This document shows positions 15,788 through 42,396 of a stretch of DNA of 64,000 nucleotides, piece after piece. Source of the DNA: an uncultured bacterium (lineage in GTDB: Bacteria > Patescibacteriota > Saccharimonadia > Saccharimonadales > Saccharimonadaceae). Location: assembly GCA_903899655.1 (NCBI GenBank), contig CAIUKF010000009.1:124001-188000 (forward strand), written 5' to 3'. How positions within the stretch are numbered: position 1 is the first letter of the stretch; every line of letters starts with the position of its first letter. The notes beneath the pieces are model-generated. The model had not been told where the DNA came from and made no database searches. It saw only the letters and a list, made by a program, of their open reading frames with translations. A program made the position numbers and the translations under genes.

Positions 15788-16713
15788 TATTAGGTGGATC
15801 AGGTGCGGTTGGACAAGGTGTTGTCAAAGAACTAATTGCTAGGGGGTTGCCAGTTAAGGCTGTCGAGCGATCTAAGGATGTAAAAGGTATTGAAACTATC
15901 AAGGCTGACTTGTTGGACGCTGGGCAAACAAAACAGGCTATTGCTGGTGCCGAGTATGTTTATCTATGTGTCGGACTTCCCTATTTTGGCGCCTATTGGA
16001 CAGAAAATTGGCCAAAGGTTATGACTAATGTGATTGAGGCTTGTGTAGCAGCAAATGCTAAGCTGATATTTTTGGACAACATTTACATGTATGGTCCAGC
16101 GCCACTGCCTGTGCCGTTTGATGAAAATACTTTCAAGCAACCAACATCTGTGAAGGGACTGGCGCGTAAAGTGACTGAGCAAATTTTGTTGGACGCGATG
16201 GCGGCTGGCAAAGTAAAGGCGGTAATTGGACGGTCGGCTGACTTTTATGGCCCTGGGGCTGTTAACACTTTGTTTTACTCGACATTTTTGACCAGGATGG
16301 CGGCAGGCAAGGCGCCGCAATGGTTAGGGTCGGTGACGGCTAAGCATACTTATTCGTATACGCTGGATAATGGGCGAGCCTTAGTTGAATTGGCGTTGGA
16401 TGATAGTTGTTATGGCCAAACTTGGCATCTGCCAGTTGGTCAGCCAATTGATGTTGCAAAAGTTTTGGAAATGTTTAACAAAGAATTTAATGCGCAATAT
16501 AAATTGTCAGTTTTACCAAAGTTTATGAGTAATTTTTTGTCATTATTTATGAGTCAACTGAAGGAATTAAAAGAAATGGCTTATCAATTTAATGACGATT
16601 ATGTCATGTCGGATGCCAAATTCCGTCAGCATTTCCCTGCCTTTCAAACTACATCATACGAACAGGGTATAAAAGCGTCGATTGATTCGTACAAAGAATT
16701 GAACGTTAAATAG
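15778..16713 (+). CDS. NAD(P)-dependent epimerase/dehydratase-like protein
   Basis: A 311-residue extended-SDR protein. The N-terminal nucleotide-binding loop is LGGSGAVGQGVV (a GxxGxxG motif, residues 5-11), the YMYG segment near residue 105 includes the catalytic-type Tyr, and a Lys follows some residues later in the region KGLARKVTEQ instead of the strict YxxxK spacing. This suggests an atypical or NmrA/nucleoside-diphosphate-sugar-like member. It is preceded by GGAGG and coupled to the MarR regulator. Substrate unknown; a role in detoxifying or reshaping a small metabolite sensed by MarR fits the context. A terminator follows at 16722. Confidence 0.82.
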   Translation: MHLVLGGSGAVGQGVVKELIARGLPVKAVERSKDVKGIETIKADLLDAGQTKQAIAGAEYVYLCVGLPYFGAYWTENWPKVMTNVIEACVAANAKLIFLDNIYMYGPAPLPVPFDENTFKQPTSVKGLARKVTEQILLDAMAAGKVKAVIGRSADFYGPGAVNTLFYSTFLTRMAAGKAPQWLGSVTAKHTYSYTLDNGRALVELALDDSCYGQTWHLPVGQPIDVAKVLEMFNKEFNAQYKLSVLPKFMSNFLSLFMSQLKELKEMAYQFNDDYVMSDAKFRQHFPAFQTTSYEQGIKASIDSYKELNVK

Positions 16714-16721
16714 CTAAAAAG

Positions 16722-16751
16722 AATAGGCTCCAAATCGGGGCCTATTTTCAT
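16722..16751 (+). terminator. Terminator of the MarR-epimerase operon
   Basis: AATAGGCTCC (16722-16731) pairs with GGGGCCTATT (16737-16746, one G-U pair) and is followed by TTC and further pyrimidines. Confidence 0.8.
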
Positions 16752-16795
16752 GCACGGCCGGGAGCTAATGTTCTTGATGTGTTAATATAAAGCTT

Positions 16796-17245
16796 ATGAA
16801 AGAAAAAGTATTACAAGGTTCATGGATAATTGATGCACCCGTAGAAGATGTTTATCGAATTATTTCAGACTTCGAGAGGGCGCCTGAATATTTTCCGATA
16901 GTCGCTAAAGGAATGAGAGTTGTCAGCAGGGAAGGTAATAATTTAATCATAGAGGCGACTACAAATACTTTTGGAATTAACTTTAAAGTTGGTATGACGA
17001 CTACATTGATGCCTAATGTTGGTTTTAAGTCGATTAATGTATCAAAACTTGCTATCGAAGACGAACAATTTTTGCTAGAGCCAGTTGCCGAAGGCACGCG
17101 CATTAATTATATAAATAAAGTCACAATTAAAAACAATATTCTTAATATGTTTTCGCGTTTGATTATTGGCAAAGGTGCGCTTAAATTTTGGGAATTTGCT
17201 TACATTAATCGGTTAAAGAAGATACTTAAAACTGAAAAGAAATAA
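16796..17245 (+). CDS. SRPBCC/START-like ligand-binding protein
   Basis: A 149-residue protein with the polyketide-cyclase/COQ10-like START fold. The opening strand SWIIDAPVEDVYRIISDFERAPEYFPIV is characteristic: 'I-APxExVwxxixDxxxxPxxxP'. A central beta-sheet and a long C-terminal helix (FWEFAYINRLKKILK) follow. Such folds bind hydrophobic ligands or lipids. TAATAT (16783-16788) ends 7 nt before the ATG, with no RBS, so the mRNA is probably leaderless. It is monocistronic, with its own terminator. Confidence 0.85.
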   Translation: MKEKVLQGSWIIDAPVEDVYRIISDFERAPEYFPIVAKGMRVVSREGNNLIIEATTNTFGINFKVGMTTTLMPNVGFKSINVSKLAIEDEQFLLEPVAEGTRINYINKVTIKNNILNMFSRLIIGKGALKFWEFAYINRLKKILKTEKK

Positions 17246-17250
17246 TTAAT

Positions 17251-17284
17251 AAAAAATCACTGTCGTAAAGGCAGTGATTTTTTA
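17251..17284 (+). terminator. Terminator of the START-like gene
   Basis: AAAAAATCACTG (17251-17262) pairs with CAGTGATTTTTT (17272-17283). Being A/T-symmetrical it can also end transcription of the tRNA on the opposite strand. Confidence 0.88.
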
Positions 17285-17285
17285 T

Positions 17286-17361
17286 TGGTGGGGGCGGTTG
17301 GAGTTGAACCGACCACCAAAGCGTTATGAGCACTCTGCTCTAACCGATGAGCTACGCCCCC
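17286..17361 (-). tRNA. tRNA with CAU anticodon, probably tRNA-Ile2 (lysidine type)
   Basis: A 76-nt cloverleaf on the minus strand: acceptor GGGGGCG/CGCCCCC, D-arm TAGCTCATCGGTTAGAGC, anticodon loop CTCATAA (CAU), T-loop TTCAACT, discriminator A and encoded CCA. Body features around the anticodon arm (GAGCA...CATAA...CTTTGGTG) look more like bacterial tRNA-Ile(CAU) than elongator tRNA-Met, and tilS, which converts this C34 to lysidine, is present at 55752. The alternative is an elongator Met tRNA, but one is found at 53313. Confidence 0.9.
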
Positions 17362-17419
17362 AGACTTAGACATTATAGCGTATTATTATCTGTTGGGCTA
17401 TAATAATGGCAGGGAAAAT

Positions 17420-17863
17420 ATGAAAAAAATAAACATTCGGCGAATTTATTATCTGGCGCGTCACAAATATTTTACGCTTAATAATGGCGTAATTGTGATT
17501 GCATTTATGATTACTGCTGGCTGGGTTTGGGGTAGTTTGGGTGTTATGCAACGAAATTATAATTTGCAAAAAGAATTAGATGACAAATCTAGGCAGTTGA
17601 TTGTTGCGCAGTTGGACACCGAAAATGCAAAATTAGAACAGCGGTATTATCAGACGGACGAGTACAAAGAGTTGGCGGTTCGTGAGCGATTAGGTCTGGT
17701 TACGCCAGGTGAGAGCGTGCTGATTTTACCGCCAAATTCTGAGGCGGCTAAAAATGCAGATAGTGCTACGACGGTAAAAAAAGTCGAGTCAGTGCAGGTC
17801 AGTAATTTTGATCAATGGGTTAACTTTTTGTTTGGCAATAATAATAAAAATATTTCAAGCTGA
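17420..17863 (+). CDS. Septum formation initiator (FtsB/DivIC-like)
   Basis: A 147-residue bitopic protein: basic cytoplasmic N-terminus, one helix (about residues 23-42), then a coiled coil with heptad-like spacing (NLQKELDDKSRQLIVAQL) and the RERLGLVTPGESVLILPP segment typical of the FtsB/DivIC domain. These proteins link the divisome components FtsL and FtsQ. The C-terminal tail is polar and extends beyond the usual core. ATG at 17420 follows a TATAAT (17401-17406 region) by about 15 nt; AGGGAA serves as a weak RBS. It is divergent from tRNA-Ile2. Confidence 0.85.
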   Translation: MKKINIRRIYYLARHKYFTLNNGVIVIAFMITAGWVWGSLGVMQRNYNLQKELDDKSRQLIVAQLDTENAKLEQRYYQTDEYKELAVRERLGLVTPGESVLILPPNSEAAKNADSATTVKKVESVQVSNFDQWVNFLFGNNNKNISS

Positions 17864-17872
17864 ATTAGAAGT

Positions 17873-17960
17873 GGCTATTGGAATTTAGCTATTGGCTATT
17901 GGCAATTAGAAAATTAATTTTGTATTTTTTGCTATATTCCATATTCCAATAGCCAATAGC
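17873..17960. repeat. Palindromic repeat, GGCTATTGGAAT family (copy 1)
   Basis: Left arm built of GGCTATTGGAAT-type units (17873-17913), an AT-rich middle, and a right arm with ATTCCATATTCCAATAGCC (about 17934-17954). The same family occurs at 62003-62110 and inside lepA (60342-60413). It fills the gap between the FtsB-like gene and the initiator tRNA. Confidence 0.8.
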
Positions 17961-18013
17961 ACCGTCTTGAAGCTTGCAATTGCCAATTATATCTGTTAAT
18001 CTGGTATATGTAT

Positions 18014-18092
<79 letters not shown>

Positions 18093-18128
18093 AATAAAAT
18101 ACCTATCGGCTGATAGGTATTTTATTTT
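18093..18128 (+). terminator. Terminator of tRNA-fMet
   Basis: AATAAAATACCTATC (18093-18107) pairs with GATAGGTATTTTATT (18112-18126), with a short loop. Confidence 0.85.
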
Positions 18129-18132
18129 GTCT

Positions 18133-18157
18133 GGTGGGCAGGATTTGAACCTGCGAC
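18133..18157 (-). pseudogene. Inverted remnant of a tRNA 3' half
   Basis: On the minus strand it reads GTCGCAGGTTCAAATCCTGC followed by CCACCA: the T-arm of the adjacent initiator tRNA nearly base for base, fused to a truncated acceptor end. No D- or anticodon arm accompanies it. It looks like a duplication scar rather than a gene. Confidence 0.7.
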
Positions 18158-18250
18158 TTTTTGCGAAGCAAAAATAGTCAGTGGTCGCGTAGCGTCGTGC
18201 AGCGAAAAAGTGTTTACATTTTTTCGCAAGCAAGCGGAGGAGGCCAAAGG
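18150..18250. repeat. tRNA-linked dispersed repeat, copy A
   Basis: This stretch (motifs GACTTTTTGC, AAGCAAAAATAGTCA, GGTCGCGTAG, GTGTTTACAT, CGGAGGAG) matches in inverted orientation 53156-53257 with scattered substitutions. Both copies lie next to tRNA genes and begin with sequence matching the T-arm of the adjacent tRNA. The rest of the gap (18251-18369) holds no gene that I can support. Confidence 0.7.
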
Positions 18251-18369
18251 CCGATAATCCACTCCCCGTTTGGTCGTGACCCCTTTATAATGCTATTGTT
18301 AATCGTGGTTATTTTTGATACAATTTTGTCATAGTACGAGGGTGTTAGTAAAGAAAAATTAGGGGGAGT

Positions 18370-19077
18370 ATGGAACGAAGCAATACTGAACGAGTTGATG
18401 ATGGGCAATCGCCTAGCGGGGCTTCTGTGCCTCAATCAAAAAAATCAAAATCAAGTAAGGTATTATCGGCAATAAAACGATTTTGGTATATTATCGTTAT
18501 CGTTATTGTCATAGTAGTTGGTGTCATTGTTTGGCGTACAAATGTAACTAATCAAGATAACGCTTGGGCTCGTGCAACGGCATTTTATCAGAAAGCTGAT
18601 TATGATAATGCCGCAAAAGAGCTCGCCGGGTTACCTATGCCAAGTGATGCTGTAAGATTGAAAGTTTATGCTCAGACTATGCTTGCAAAACGCGATGTAG
18701 AAAAAGCATTACCAGCGTATGAAAAATTATACACTGCCACTAAAGAGCCTAGTTATAAGGTTATTTTAGGTAATATCTATAACGAACAGAAGAATTACGA
18801 CAAAGCCGCTAGCACTTACAAAGAAGTTATTGCGGATAATCCTGGCTATACACAGGCGTATGTTAACTTAGCGATTCTATATAAATTACAGAATAAAATC
18901 TCAGAGGCAATGGCTATTGCGGATTCAGCTGTAAAAAGTAATCCTAATAATGTGACTTTGTTAGAACTGAAGGTTTCAATCTTGATGGAGGATAAAACCA
19001 CAGATGATTATAAGACGGCTGTAAAAGATTTAGCAGCTATTAACCCCCAAGACCCATTACTTGACTCGTTAAAATAG
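18370..19077 (+). CDS. Membrane-anchored TPR protein, first gene of the surface-motor locus
   Basis: A 235-residue protein with a Ser/Lys-rich cytoplasmic N-terminus (1-40), one helix of alternating Ile/Val (about 41-55), and an extracytoplasmic part of about four tetratricopeptide repeats (YEKLYTATKEPSYKVILGNIY, then NYDKAASTYKEVIADNPGY, then NLAILYKLQNKISEAMAIADSAVKSNP). A GGGGGAG ribosome-binding site precedes the ATG. It is followed within 42 bp by the first giant surface protein on the same strand. TPR domains organise protein complexes, so assembly or folding of the giant proteins outside the membrane is a reasonable inference. Membership of the locus rests on spacing and direction only. 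Confidence 0.82.
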   Translation: MERSNTERVDDGQSPSGASVPQSKKSKSSKVLSAIKRFWYIIVIVIVIVVGVIVWRTNVTNQDNAWARATAFYQKADYDNAAKELAGLPMPSDAVRLKVYAQTMLAKRDVEKALPAYEKLYTATKEPSYKVILGNIYNEQKNYDKAASTYKEVIADNPGYTQAYVNLAILYKLQNKISEAMAIADSAVKSNPNNVTLLELKVSILMEDKTTDDYKTAVKDLAAINPQDPLLDSLK

Positions 19078-19112
19078 TCAGTTCCATTAGCACATTAAAC
19101 CAGATTGGTTGA

Positions 19113-35143
<16,031 letters not shown>

Positions 35144-35146
35144 AAA

Positions 35147-35959
35147 ATGAAGAATCCAATTAAAGATATTGAAAATCATAAATCAGTTGAACATGAGCTT
35201 AGTGCTCCAATAATCGAGACACTTGGTATCTCCAAGGTTTATAAAATCGGCTCGACTATGGTCAGCCCAGTAACGGACGTAACATTACAAGTTGGTTATG
35301 GCGAACTTGTTATTATATTTGGGCCATCAGGTGCCGGAAAATCAACATTAATCAGTATGTTGATGGGTCTTGAAAAACCTGATGTTGGTGAAGTCTTTTT
35401 TAAGGGTGTGTCTTTGTATAACTATACTGATGAGCAAAGGGCAGTAATAAGGTTAAAGAAAGTTAGTTATTTGCCGCAAACGCAATACTGGATCGATAAA
35501 TTAAGTATTGTTGATAATGTTGCTTTGCCGTTATTGCTGCAAGGTTGGTCAAAGTCAAAGGCCCGCATTAAAGCTAAAGAATATTTAAAAAAAGTTGGTA
35601 TATCGCCAGACTTAAAGCAGGCGCCTGATCAATTATCATCAGGACAACAGCAAAAAGTTGCTTTGGCGCGAGCTTTAATTAAAGACCCATGGATTATTTT
35701 TGCTGATGAGCCAACCGCACACCTGGACTCAAAGTCGGTTGATGAAGTTGCTCAGATTTTGGTTGATACCGCTGAAAAGCAGAAAATAACTATTGTAATG
35801 GTGACTCATGATTTAAGTTTTTTGAAATTATCAAAAAAGTGGTTATTTATGCAGGACGGCCGTTTGTGGAACATTGAGGACAAGCAAAATCCATTTACAA
35901 ATATTAAACAAGTGATAGATTATATTGAAGTTCAAAAAGAGAAAGAGAAGGAAGACTAA
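35147..35959 (+). CDS. LolD/MacB-type ABC transporter ATPase
   Basis: A 270-residue ABC ATPase of the LolD/MacB/FtsE class. After a ~20-residue extension it shows Walker A GPSGAGKST (59-67), Q-loop, signature LSSGQQQKVALARAL, Walker B WIIFADEP with the D-loop HLDSK and the H-switch VTHD. The C-terminus carries extra charged residues. It starts three bases after the giant gene and ends two bases before the FtsX-like permease, forming one unit. This class powers mechanical work on periplasmic or surface proteins instead of small-molecule transport, so it could drive release, folding or assembly of the two giant proteins. That link is by position. Confidence 0.93.
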   Translation: MKNPIKDIENHKSVEHELSAPIIETLGISKVYKIGSTMVSPVTDVTLQVGYGELVIIFGPSGAGKSTLISMLMGLEKPDVGEVFFKGVSLYNYTDEQRAVIRLKKVSYLPQTQYWIDKLSIVDNVALPLLLQGWSKSKARIKAKEYLKKVGISPDLKQAPDQLSSGQQQKVALARALIKDPWIIFADEPTAHLDSKSVDEVAQILVDTAEKQKITIVMVTHDLSFLKLSKKWLFMQDGRLWNIEDKQNPFTNIKQVIDYIEVQKEKEKED

Positions 35960-35961
35960 AT

Positions 35962-37167
35962 ATGAGGCGACAACTTTTCTTTATTCGATTAGCACTTATC
36001 AATACTTTCAAAAAGCGGTTGCGAGCAGTCTTGGCGATTGGTGTAATCGCGCTTACTAGTGCGGTTGTGGTTGTGCTGTTTGGGGTAGACATTGGGCTAC
36101 ATAATTTAGTTCAAAACGAAATTAATCAGTCTGACTCAACTGATGTCGTGACGGTTACTCTGCGCAATACTCAACAAGTAAAACTTGATGATACGGCAAT
36201 TTCTAGGATTAAATCGATTAGTAGTGTTGGCCAAGTTGTTCAATTTGTTGGTATTTTTGGAACAGCAGTATTGCATGATATTAATTTAAATATGCCACTT
36301 TATGCTGTGTCGCCAGAATATTTTATGCTTGGATCAACGATCGGTATTGCTGGTGATTTGAATAAGCAGCCAAGCGACAATAATGTTGTAGTCAGTAAAA
36401 AAGTGATTGAAATTTATGGCATGAAGCTCGATCAGGCTGTGGGTCAAAAAATAAAGATTAAAGCTACACTTACTAGCGACAATACAGGTAGCAGCATCAG
36501 TACTGACACCAAAGAATCTCCAATTCAAGAGTATACGATTGTTGGTGTGATTGATCGTGGTGATTTGCCATTGGCCTACATTCCGATTGATAATATAAAA
36601 AAATTAGGTCTTACGTCGGTTAACCAAGTGAAGGTCAGATTAACAGACGTCAATCGAGTCGGTGAGGTTCGTGAATCAATCGAGCAACAAGGTTTTCAGA
36701 CGACTAGCATTCTTGACACTATCAATCAAGTCGATAGGTTATTTGCGGTTATCCGTAGCGTGCTAGTGATATTTGGCATTATTGTTTTTGTCGTGACGAT
36801 TTCGGCAACGTTTACGATTATTTCATTGACACTTATGGAGGAAACTAAACAAGTTGGCTTTTTAAGGATTAATGGGTTTTTAAAAAGAGATGTGAACATG
36901 TTGTTTTTAATACAATCAATCGTACTGACACTTTTAGGTGCTGTTGGCGGTAGCATACTAGGTACTATATTCGGAAATATACTGAATGTATTCTCAAGGT
37001 CAGTAGCTAGTGGTGAGGCATTTTCATCCGACGTTACTATTTTTGAAACACCTATTGCTGCAATTGTGATTATTATTGCCTTGTCAGTTGTGACTGGCTG
37101 GATGGTGAGTCAAATTCCAATTAAAAGGGCTGTGTCGATTAATCCATTGCAAGAGCTTAAAGAATAG
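35962..37167 (+). CDS. MacB/LolC-type FtsX-like permease
   Basis: A 401-residue permease with four helices: one near the N-terminus (about residues 20-42), a ~210-residue extracytoplasmic MacB-PCD-like domain (containing IGIAGDLN and VVSKKVIEIYGM), then three C-terminal helices (about 268-290, 314-338, 365-385) in an FtsX domain ending PIKRAVSINPLQELKE, the classical FtsX C-terminus. It pairs with the ATPase just upstream. MacB-type pairs act as mechanotransmitters. No membrane-fusion (MacA-like) partner is seen, consistent with a monoderm envelope. Confidence 0.93.
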   Translation: MRRQLFFIRLALINTFKKRLRAVLAIGVIALTSAVVVVLFGVDIGLHNLVQNEINQSDSTDVVTVTLRNTQQVKLDDTAISRIKSISSVGQVVQFVGIFGTAVLHDINLNMPLYAVSPEYFMLGSTIGIAGDLNKQPSDNNVVVSKKVIEIYGMKLDQAVGQKIKIKATLTSDNTGSSISTDTKESPIQEYTIVGVIDRGDLPLAYIPIDNIKKLGLTSVNQVKVRLTDVNRVGEVRESIEQQGFQTTSILDTINQVDRLFAVIRSVLVIFGIIVFVVTISATFTIISLTLMEETKQVGFLRINGFLKRDVNMLFLIQSIVLTLLGAVGGSILGTIFGNILNVFSRSVASGEAFSSDVTIFETPIAAIVIIIALSVVTGWMVSQIPIKRAVSINPLQELKE

Positions 37168-37202
37168 CATTTTGTTAAATTTACTTTAGTTTTCACTTCA
37201 TC

Positions 37203-37208
37203 TATAAT
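37203..37208 (+). promoter_or_regulatory. Possible internal promoter (-10) of the F1-like gene block
   Basis: TATAAT at 37203-37208 in the 134-bp gap after the permease gene; its end is 7 nt before the ATG of a 29-codon ORF. The -35 is weak. It would let the ATPase subunits be made separately from the giant proteins. Confidence 0.45.
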
Positions 37209-37215
37209 AATACTT

Positions 37216-37305
37216 ATGCCTTCTATTCGCATCGGATGGCAAGTAGCTCAGTTGCATAAAAACAAGCTGAGAGTGGTGGGCTCATTGGGAGAAATAACAG
37301 AATGA
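37216..37305 (+). CDS. 29-residue ORF coupled to the b-like subunit gene
   Basis: ATG at 37216 runs 29 codons (MPSIRIGWQVAQLHKNKLRV... ending GEITE) and its TGA overlaps the next start codon as ATGA. Placement right behind a -10 box and the coupled stop suggest translation, perhaps as a leader that feeds ribosomes to the stator gene. It has no membrane segment and I do not recognise it. It could also be chance. Confidence 0.35.
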   Translation: MPSIRIGWQVAQLHKNKLRVVGSLGEITE

Positions 37306-37814
37306 TGTTATCTCAGGTGGGTCTTTTAGCGTTGTCCGGACTAGTGATAATATTGATTTTTGTTTTGATTAGACTTTATTTTAAAGTCATTAGTTTAGGT
37401 AACTCATTTGCAAAACTAGGCTTTGTGGTTCGTGAAGATGCAAAAAAGTATTTTAATGAAGCGTCAGATAAAATTGTTGAAACAAATCAAAAGTTTCAGG
37501 AAGTTTATAAGCAGTTAATTCACGATGGTACTTTGACGGCTTTGGCTGAAGCCGGTGAAAAGATGGAAAAGAATATTATTGCGTCTCATCAAGAAGCTTC
37601 CAAAATTGTACTTGAAGCCAGAATCGACGCTCAGCGTATTATTGCGGCTGGCAAAAATGAAGCAGTTGCGACATCCGAACAGGCCTTGAGCCAGTCGGCT
37701 GAAACAATTCGTTGGGTGATGCAACAATTTACGGGCAGAACGCTTAACCTTGATGACCACCAACAGATAATTGACAAGTTAATGGATGATTATATCAATG
37801 AACAACGTAAGTAA
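37302..37814 (+). CDS. F-type ATPase b-like stator subunit
   Basis: A 170-residue protein with one N-terminal helix (about residues 6-28) and a long charged coiled coil rich in Ala, Glu and Lys (for example HQEASKIVLEARIDAQRII), ending in GRTLNLDDHQQIIDKLMDDY. That ending matches the conserved C-terminal pattern of b subunits that binds delta. It would anchor the static F1 part to the membrane and stop alpha3beta3 from turning. No a subunit, the normal membrane partner of b, is encoded here. GGGAG 12 nt upstream serves as RBS, and coupling to the 29-codon ORF is possible. It overlaps the next gene by about 17 bases. Confidence 0.82.
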   Translation: MMLSQVGLLALSGLVIILIFVLIRLYFKVISLGNSFAKLGFVVREDAKKYFNEASDKIVETNQKFQEVYKQLIHDGTLTALAEAGEKMEKNIIASHQEASKIVLEARIDAQRIIAAGKNEAVATSEQALSQSAETIRWVMQQFTGRTLNLDDHQQIIDKLMDDYINEQRK

Positions 37815-38364
37815 CGTTAAAAAAACCACGACTCAAATACTATTTGAGCAACTTGATTTAATGACGTGTCATTTGCCAATTAAACAACTATTGTCTGAAA
37901 TCCAGATTGTAATTGAGCGTCTAAGTTTTAGTGAGATAAACGTAAGATATAAAAACGATCAGACCGCCCAAAAGAATGAAGTTGATATGTTGTTTGAAGG
38001 CGAAGTCTCGGATGCTATGCTTGACTTTGTACATTGGTTGATTGAAAAAAATGGGCTTGGAGTGTTATCGGACAGAGTTGGGCGTCTTTTTTTGGAGTAT
38101 TGCATTAAGGCCTACAAAGACGCTCCAGAAGTAAAATTAATTACAGCCGTTGAATTAGACGATGAATTTGCTAAAAAGTTGATTAATAAAATCAGAATCT
38201 TATATCCAGCTCCAACTAGAATTGTTTATTATATTGCGCCAAATTTGGTGGCCGGTATTGTTATTAAAGATGGCTCCAAAACAATTGACCTCAGTTTAAA
38301 TAGTTTTATGGTCAAAACAGTCAAGCCTCGTATAGCTGGCACGATTAATGTGAGGGTTCAATAA
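37798..38364 (+). CDS. F-type ATPase delta-like (OSCP) subunit
   Basis: A 188-residue protein. The N-terminal half is helical, as in delta, and the C-terminal half has the conserved delta/OSCP pattern: TAVELDDEFAKKLINKI followed by PNLVAGIVIKDGSKTIDLSLNSF, equal to the usual '(D)PsLiGGvvvrvGdkviDgSv..' strand pair. This subunit sits on top of F1 and ties it to b. ATG 37798 is taken; ATG 37786 in the same frame is possible. It overlaps the b-like gene at its 5' end and touches the alpha-like gene at 38364. Divergent in its N-terminal domain from ordinary AtpH. Confidence 0.78.
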   Translation: MNNVSNVKKTTTQILFEQLDLMTCHLPIKQLLSEIQIVIERLSFSEINVRYKNDQTAQKNEVDMLFEGEVSDAMLDFVHWLIEKNGLGVLSDRVGRLFLEYCIKAYKDAPEVKLITAVELDDEFAKKLINKIRILYPAPTRIVYYIAPNLVAGIVIKDGSKTIDLSLNSFMVKTVKPRIAGTINVRVQ

Positions 38365-39895
38365 TGGAAAATGTTGGCCAAGTTGAATCTGTAAAAAGTG
38401 AGATTTGTATTGTCAAGGGCGCTCGCGGCATTGGTCTTGGCAGTGTTGTTGAGTTTTCGTCTGGATCAAAAGGTATGGTTATGGGCTTTAATCATGCCGA
38501 TGCTGAAGTGGCGATGCTTAGTTCATACAATCGGGTTAAAAAAGGCGATTTAGTGCGAGTAAATAACCCAAAATTATCGATTCCAATTGGTCCTGAATTG
38601 ATTGGTAGGGTAATTGATCCAATGGGTAATCCAGTCGATGGATTGGGGAATATTGAAATCTCAACCGATGTTTTATATCCAGTTGAGGCTGTCGCCAAAC
38701 CAGTTCATCAGCGGGTGTTGATTGACAGGCCGTTAATGACAGGCTATTTGACAATAGATACTCAAATTCCACTAAGCTTAGGCCAAAGGGAATTGTTATT
38801 AGGTGAAAGAATGTCGGGTCAAAGTGATTTGGCGATTGATATTATTTGCAATCAAACTCGACTTAACACTGAATTGATGTGTATTTATGTGGCAATTGAT
38901 GCTGATACAGCAAGGATTAAACGTCGAATTGAACGCTTAGAAAAACATGGTGCCATGAAGCGTACGATTGTGGTTGTTGCCAGAACATCAGAGGCAGCAG
39001 CGTTGAATTATATTGCACCAATGGCCGGCGTGACTATTGCTGAGTGGTTTGCTGCCAAAAACAAAGACGTGTTGATTGTTTTTGATGATTTAACCCGACA
39101 CGCTAAAGTTTATCGCCAAATTTCGTTACTTTTGGAACGCCCTGCCAGTCGTGAGTCATATCCGGGCGATGTTTTTTATCTTCACTCTAGGTTGCTGGAA
39201 CGTTGCGGGGCATTTAGTAAACAAGTTGGCGGTGGTACAATAACGGCTTTACCAATTGTGGAAACACAAGGTGAAGATGCGACCGATTTTATCACCACCA
39301 ACTTGATGTCGATTACCGACGGTCACGTATTGTTCCGGCAAACTTTGGCCAACCAAGGCGCGCAACCGCCAATCGATAGCGGTTTCTCGGTTTCGCGTAT
39401 TGGTGACCGCAACCAACCACCACTGGTTCGGTATTTGTCAGAGCATATCAAAGATATAATGATAAAGTACGAAGAAATTGCTAAGTTTAGCTCACTGGGA
39501 AGTGAAGTCGGTAATGAATCGGTCAATATACTTGAAATTGGCGAAAGAGCTAAAGTGATTTTTTCTCAAAGTCATGATGACTATTACAATATTCGTGATC
39601 AGGCGATTTTGATGTACCTAATCGTTTCCAGGAACGCAGCTAAATGGTCGACTGCTCAGATACCGGAATTTATAAAACAAGTAATTACATATGCTGGCAA
39701 AGAGCCATATCAATCAATGATTAATAATTCGGTTTTACAGATGAGCTATGAACATGCCGAGGTTGTCTTTAAAGAATTTATGAAAGATTTTTTGTGGCAA
39801 AAAGATACCATCCAGCCAAATATGAAACGTGAAAGTTTTGTCGCTGAGATTGAATCAGTTGATAGTTTGTTGCGTGGTAACGAGGATATTCTGAA

Positions 39896-39899
<4 letters not shown>
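38364..39899 (+). CDS. F1 alpha-like subunit with degenerate Walker A
   Basis: A 511-residue protein alignable with AtpA along its length: N-terminal beta-barrel ending IPIGPELIGRVIDPMGNPVDG, nucleotide-binding core with PGDVFYLHSRLLERCGAF, ITDGHVLF and SVSRIGDRNQ, and a helical C-terminal domain. The P-loop, normally GDRQTGKT, reads GERMSGQS (147-154): the essential Lys is Gln153 and the Thr is Ser, so nucleotide binding at the noncatalytic site should be lost. The Arg in SVSRIG, the arginine finger completing the beta catalytic site, is kept. That pattern means a structural, still-cooperating alpha. Overlaps its neighbours by one to four bases on both sides. Confidence 0.93.
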
Positions 39900-42392
<2,493 letters not shown>

Positions 42393-42396
42393 TTTG

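Noticed and set aside
17873-17960. CRISPR array
   Set aside because: The units are short tandem/palindromic motifs without uniform spacers, and no cas genes are present anywhere in the window.
37168-37301. A hidden subunit c gene before the b-like gene
   Set aside because: The gap is only 134 bp, too short for a c subunit, and the only ORF is a 29-codon polar peptide.
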